Shown here piece after piece: positions 62,365 to 64,000 of a stretch of 64,000 nucleotides of DNA (its first letter is position 1; every line of letters begins with the position of its first letter). The translations under genes were made by a program, and so were the position numbers. Where the stretch lies: assembly GCF_002287925.1 (NCBI RefSeq), contig NZ_CP016769.1:1054001-1118000 (forward strand). Reading direction: 5' to 3'. This DNA comes from Candidatus Planktophila lacus. GTDB lineage: Bacteria > Actinomycetota > Actinomycetes > Nanopelagicales > Nanopelagicaceae. The notes under the pieces are model-generated. The model saw nothing but the letters and a program-made list of their open reading frames with translations, was not told the DNA's origin and searched no databases.

Positions 62365-62371
62365 TACCGTA
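62365..62371. promoter_or_regulatory. Overlapping divergent -10 elements of birA and accD
   Basis: The + strand reads TACCGT (62365-62370), 6 nt before the accD ATG. The complement reads TACGGT (62366-62371), 7 nt before the birA GTG. The two hexamers share five bases in an 18-base divergent gap; no Shine-Dalgarno is seen on either side. Confidence 0.5.
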
Positions 62372-62376
62372 GAGCC

Positions 62377-63948
62377 ATGAGCCCAGATCTGCATACAACT
62401 TCAGGAAAAATTGAAGATCTCCGACTTCGTGTCGAGGAAGCGGTCCATGCCGGATCAGCGCGCGCCGTTGAAAAGCAGCATGCCAAAGGAAAGTTAACTG
62501 CTCGTGAGCGTATTGATCTACTGGTCGATGCTGACTCCTTTACCGAGATCGATGAATTTGCGCGCCACCGTTCTACGCAATTTGGAATGGAGAAGAACCG
62601 TCCCTATGGAGATGGTGTTGTAATCGGAACTGCCACAGTTGATGGGCGTCCAATCGCGCTTTACTCACAAGATTTCACCGTTATGGGTGGAAGTCTTGGT
62701 GAAGTTCATGCCGAAAAAATTGTAAAGATCGCTGAGTTTGCACTTAAGAGCGGTATCCCATTAATTGGAATAAATGACTCTGGTGGAGCCCGTATTCAAG
62801 AAGGCGTGGCATCGCTTAATGGATATGGAAAAATCTTCCGTTTAAATACCCGTTCTTCTGGAGTTATCCCTCAGATCTCTTTAATTCTTGGGCCTTGCGC
62901 CGGTGGTTCTGCTTATTCGCCTGCCTTAACGGATTTCACGGTAATGGTTAATGAGACTTCTCATATGTTTATTACAGGTCCTGATGTAATCAAAACGGTT
63001 ACTGGTGAAGATGTCGATATGGAAGAACTCGGTGGCGCATTTACTCACAATACGCGTTCCGGAAATGCTCATTACCTAGCTGATAGCGAAGCAGATGCTA
63101 TTGATTATGTGAAGGCACTTCTTTCATATCTGCCATCTAACAATATGGATGGCTCACCGCATCTTCCTCCAACTCAGAACCTAGATGAAAACGCGGCAGA
63201 TGCTGCGCTAAATACCTTGATTCCAGATAGCCCTAACCAGCCATACGATATGAAGACTCTGATCACCACTCTGGTTGATGAGGGAGAGTTCTTAGAAGTG
63301 CACGCTTTGTATGCGCCAAATATCGTCGTCGGCTTTGCGCGCATTGAAGGCGAATCAGTTGGCATTATTGCCAACCAACCTTCGCAACTTGCCGGCACTT
63401 TAGATATCAATTCCAGTGAAAAAGCAGCGCGCTTCTTACGCTTCTGCGATGCCTTTAATATTCCAATTCTTACCTTGGTAGATGTTCCTGGATTCTTACC
63501 TGGCACCGAACAAGAGTGGAACGGAATCATTCGCCGTGGCGCAAAGTTGCTTTATGCATACGCTGAAGCATCAGTTCCGCTAGTTACTTTGATTACCCGC
63601 AAAGCCTACGGTGGAGCTTTTATCGTTATGGGTTCAAAGTATTTGGGTAGCGATATTAACTTTGCATGGCCGAGTGCGGAAATCGCAGTTATGGGCGCAC
63701 AAGGTGCGGTAAATATCTTGTACCGCAAAGAGATTGCCGATGCTAAAGATCCAGAGAAGGTTCGTGCAGAGCTAGTTTCTGATTACACCGAGACGCTATC
63801 TAATCCATATGCAGCCGCAGAGCGCGGCACCATCGATAGCGTAATTGAGCCTCATCAATCACGAGCCTACATAACCAAAGCCTTCCGTACTTTAAAGACT
63901 AAGCGCGATACTTTGCCGGCACGCAAGCATGGGAATATTCCGCTCTAA
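62377..63948 (+). CDS. Acyl-CoA carboxylase beta subunit (propionyl-CoA carboxylase type)
   Basis: A 523 aa carboxyltransferase subunit. N-terminal [28 protein letters not shown], oxyanion-hole glycines in [21 protein letters not shown] and [18 protein letters not shown], then C-terminal [34 protein letters not shown] and [15 protein letters not shown]. It transfers CO2 from biotin to propionyl- or acetyl-CoA. Corresponds to AccD5 (Rv3280) with birA divergent and an epsilon subunit following. The biotin-carrying alpha subunit is not in the window. Confidence 0.95.
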   Translation: MSPDLHTTSGKIEDLRLRVEEAVHAGSARAVEKQHAKGKLTARERIDLLVDADSFTEIDEFARHRSTQFGMEKNRPYGDGVVIGTATVDGRPIALYSQDFTVMGGSLGEVHAEKIVKIAEFALKSGIPLIGINDSGGARIQEGVASLNGYGKIFRLNTRSSGVIPQISLILGPCAGGSAYSPALTDFTVMVNETSHMFITGPDVIKTVTGEDVDMEELGGAFTHNTRSGNAHYLADSEADAIDYVKALLSYLPSNNMDGSPHLPPTQNLDENAADAALNTLIPDSPNQPYDMKTLITTLVDEGEFLEVHALYAPNIVVGFARIEGESVGIIANQPSQLAGTLDINSSEKAARFLRFCDAFNIPILTLVDVPGFLPGTEQEWNGIIRRGAKLLYAYAEASVPLVTLITRKAYGGAFIVMGSKYLGSDINFAWPSAEIAVMGAQGAVNILYRKEIADAKDPEKVRAELVSDYTETLSNPYAAAERGTIDSVIEPHQSRAYITKAFRTLKTKRDTLPARKHGNIPL

Positions 63949-64000
63949 TGAAATTTACAATCACATCTGGCAATCCAACTGATGAGGAATTGCTTGCTCT
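63948..64000 (+). CDS. Acyl-CoA carboxylase epsilon subunit (5' part only)
   Basis: The ATG overlaps the accD stop (TAATG). The 17 complete codons before the window edge read [17 protein letters not shown], matching the short actinobacterial AccE family (pattern V..GNPT.EELAAL). These small subunits tie the alpha and beta subunits together. Cut off by the right edge. Confidence 0.75.
   Translation, partial: MKFTITSGNPTDEELLA

Overview
The window looks like a chromosomal segment of a streamlined, low-to-mid GC actinobacterium. Two WhiB proteins, MtrA/MtrB, PdtaS, MshB (mycothiol synthesis), DUF3107, DUF3117, DUF3499 and DUF5719 proteins, and acyl-CoA carboxylase with an epsilon subunit make it clearly actinobacterial. 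AT-rich codon use, very short intergenic gaps, many TAATG/ATGA gene junctions and the absence of any mobile element point to a small free-living genome. The freshwater acI lineage (Nanopelagicales, Planktophila-like) is my best guess; that is inference, not a database result. Base composition was judged by eye only.

Layout. 1-12.4 kb: FKBP lipoprotein, argG, a methyltransferase, a two-component system, a ribosome hibernation factor, small membrane proteins, then a sulfur amino-acid block (cystathionine gamma-synthase, FAD oxidoreductase, PatB-type C-S lyase, LacI regulator, msrB, msrA). 12.4-24.2 kb: tRNA-Arg(CCG), whiB1 and pdtaS, a SAF/CpaE-like pair, an Rv3235-family gene, secA, comF, mtrB, mtrA, ahcY. 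24.3-33.4 kb: phosphomannomutase, DUF3499, DUF5719, a giant membrane glycosyltransferase, whiB2, mannose-1-phosphate guanylyltransferase, dapC and ferredoxin. 33.4-46.4 kb: GNAT and cysS, mshB, moeZ, a TetR-DUF3107-DEAD helicase operon, a ParA-like gene, DUF2236, MarC, PHP, EamA, and the MgtE-N and DUF1003 genes. 46.4-53.6 kb: mrp, tatB, htrA, O-methyltransferase, pepA, DUF3117, a stand-alone sigma region 4 protein, SRPBCC, LOG, dapD. 53.6-60 kb: surface-polysaccharide genes (SpoIID-like protein, ABC-2 exporter, GT2, LCP ligase, UDP-glucose dehydrogenase). 60-64 kb: purE, purK, birA, accD and the start of accE. Much of this follows the Mycobacterium tuberculosis gene order (Rv3206-3213, Rv3219-3281, Rv1201-1232), with deletions (lpqB, tmk, sigE/rseA).

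The most striking non-gene signal is promoter architecture. About twenty genes have a TAnnnT hexamer 6-8 nt upstream of the start codon and usually no Shine-Dalgarno, the arrangement expected for leaderless mRNAs. In five cases the hexamer begins with the stop codon of the preceding gene. The phosphomannomutase appears to start at ATT. No stretch above 300 bases lacks a gene. The longest gene-free gaps are about 177 bases (whiB2 leader, 30767-30943) and 162 bases (12485-12646). No CRISPR array, rRNA, insertion sequence or prophage was seen.
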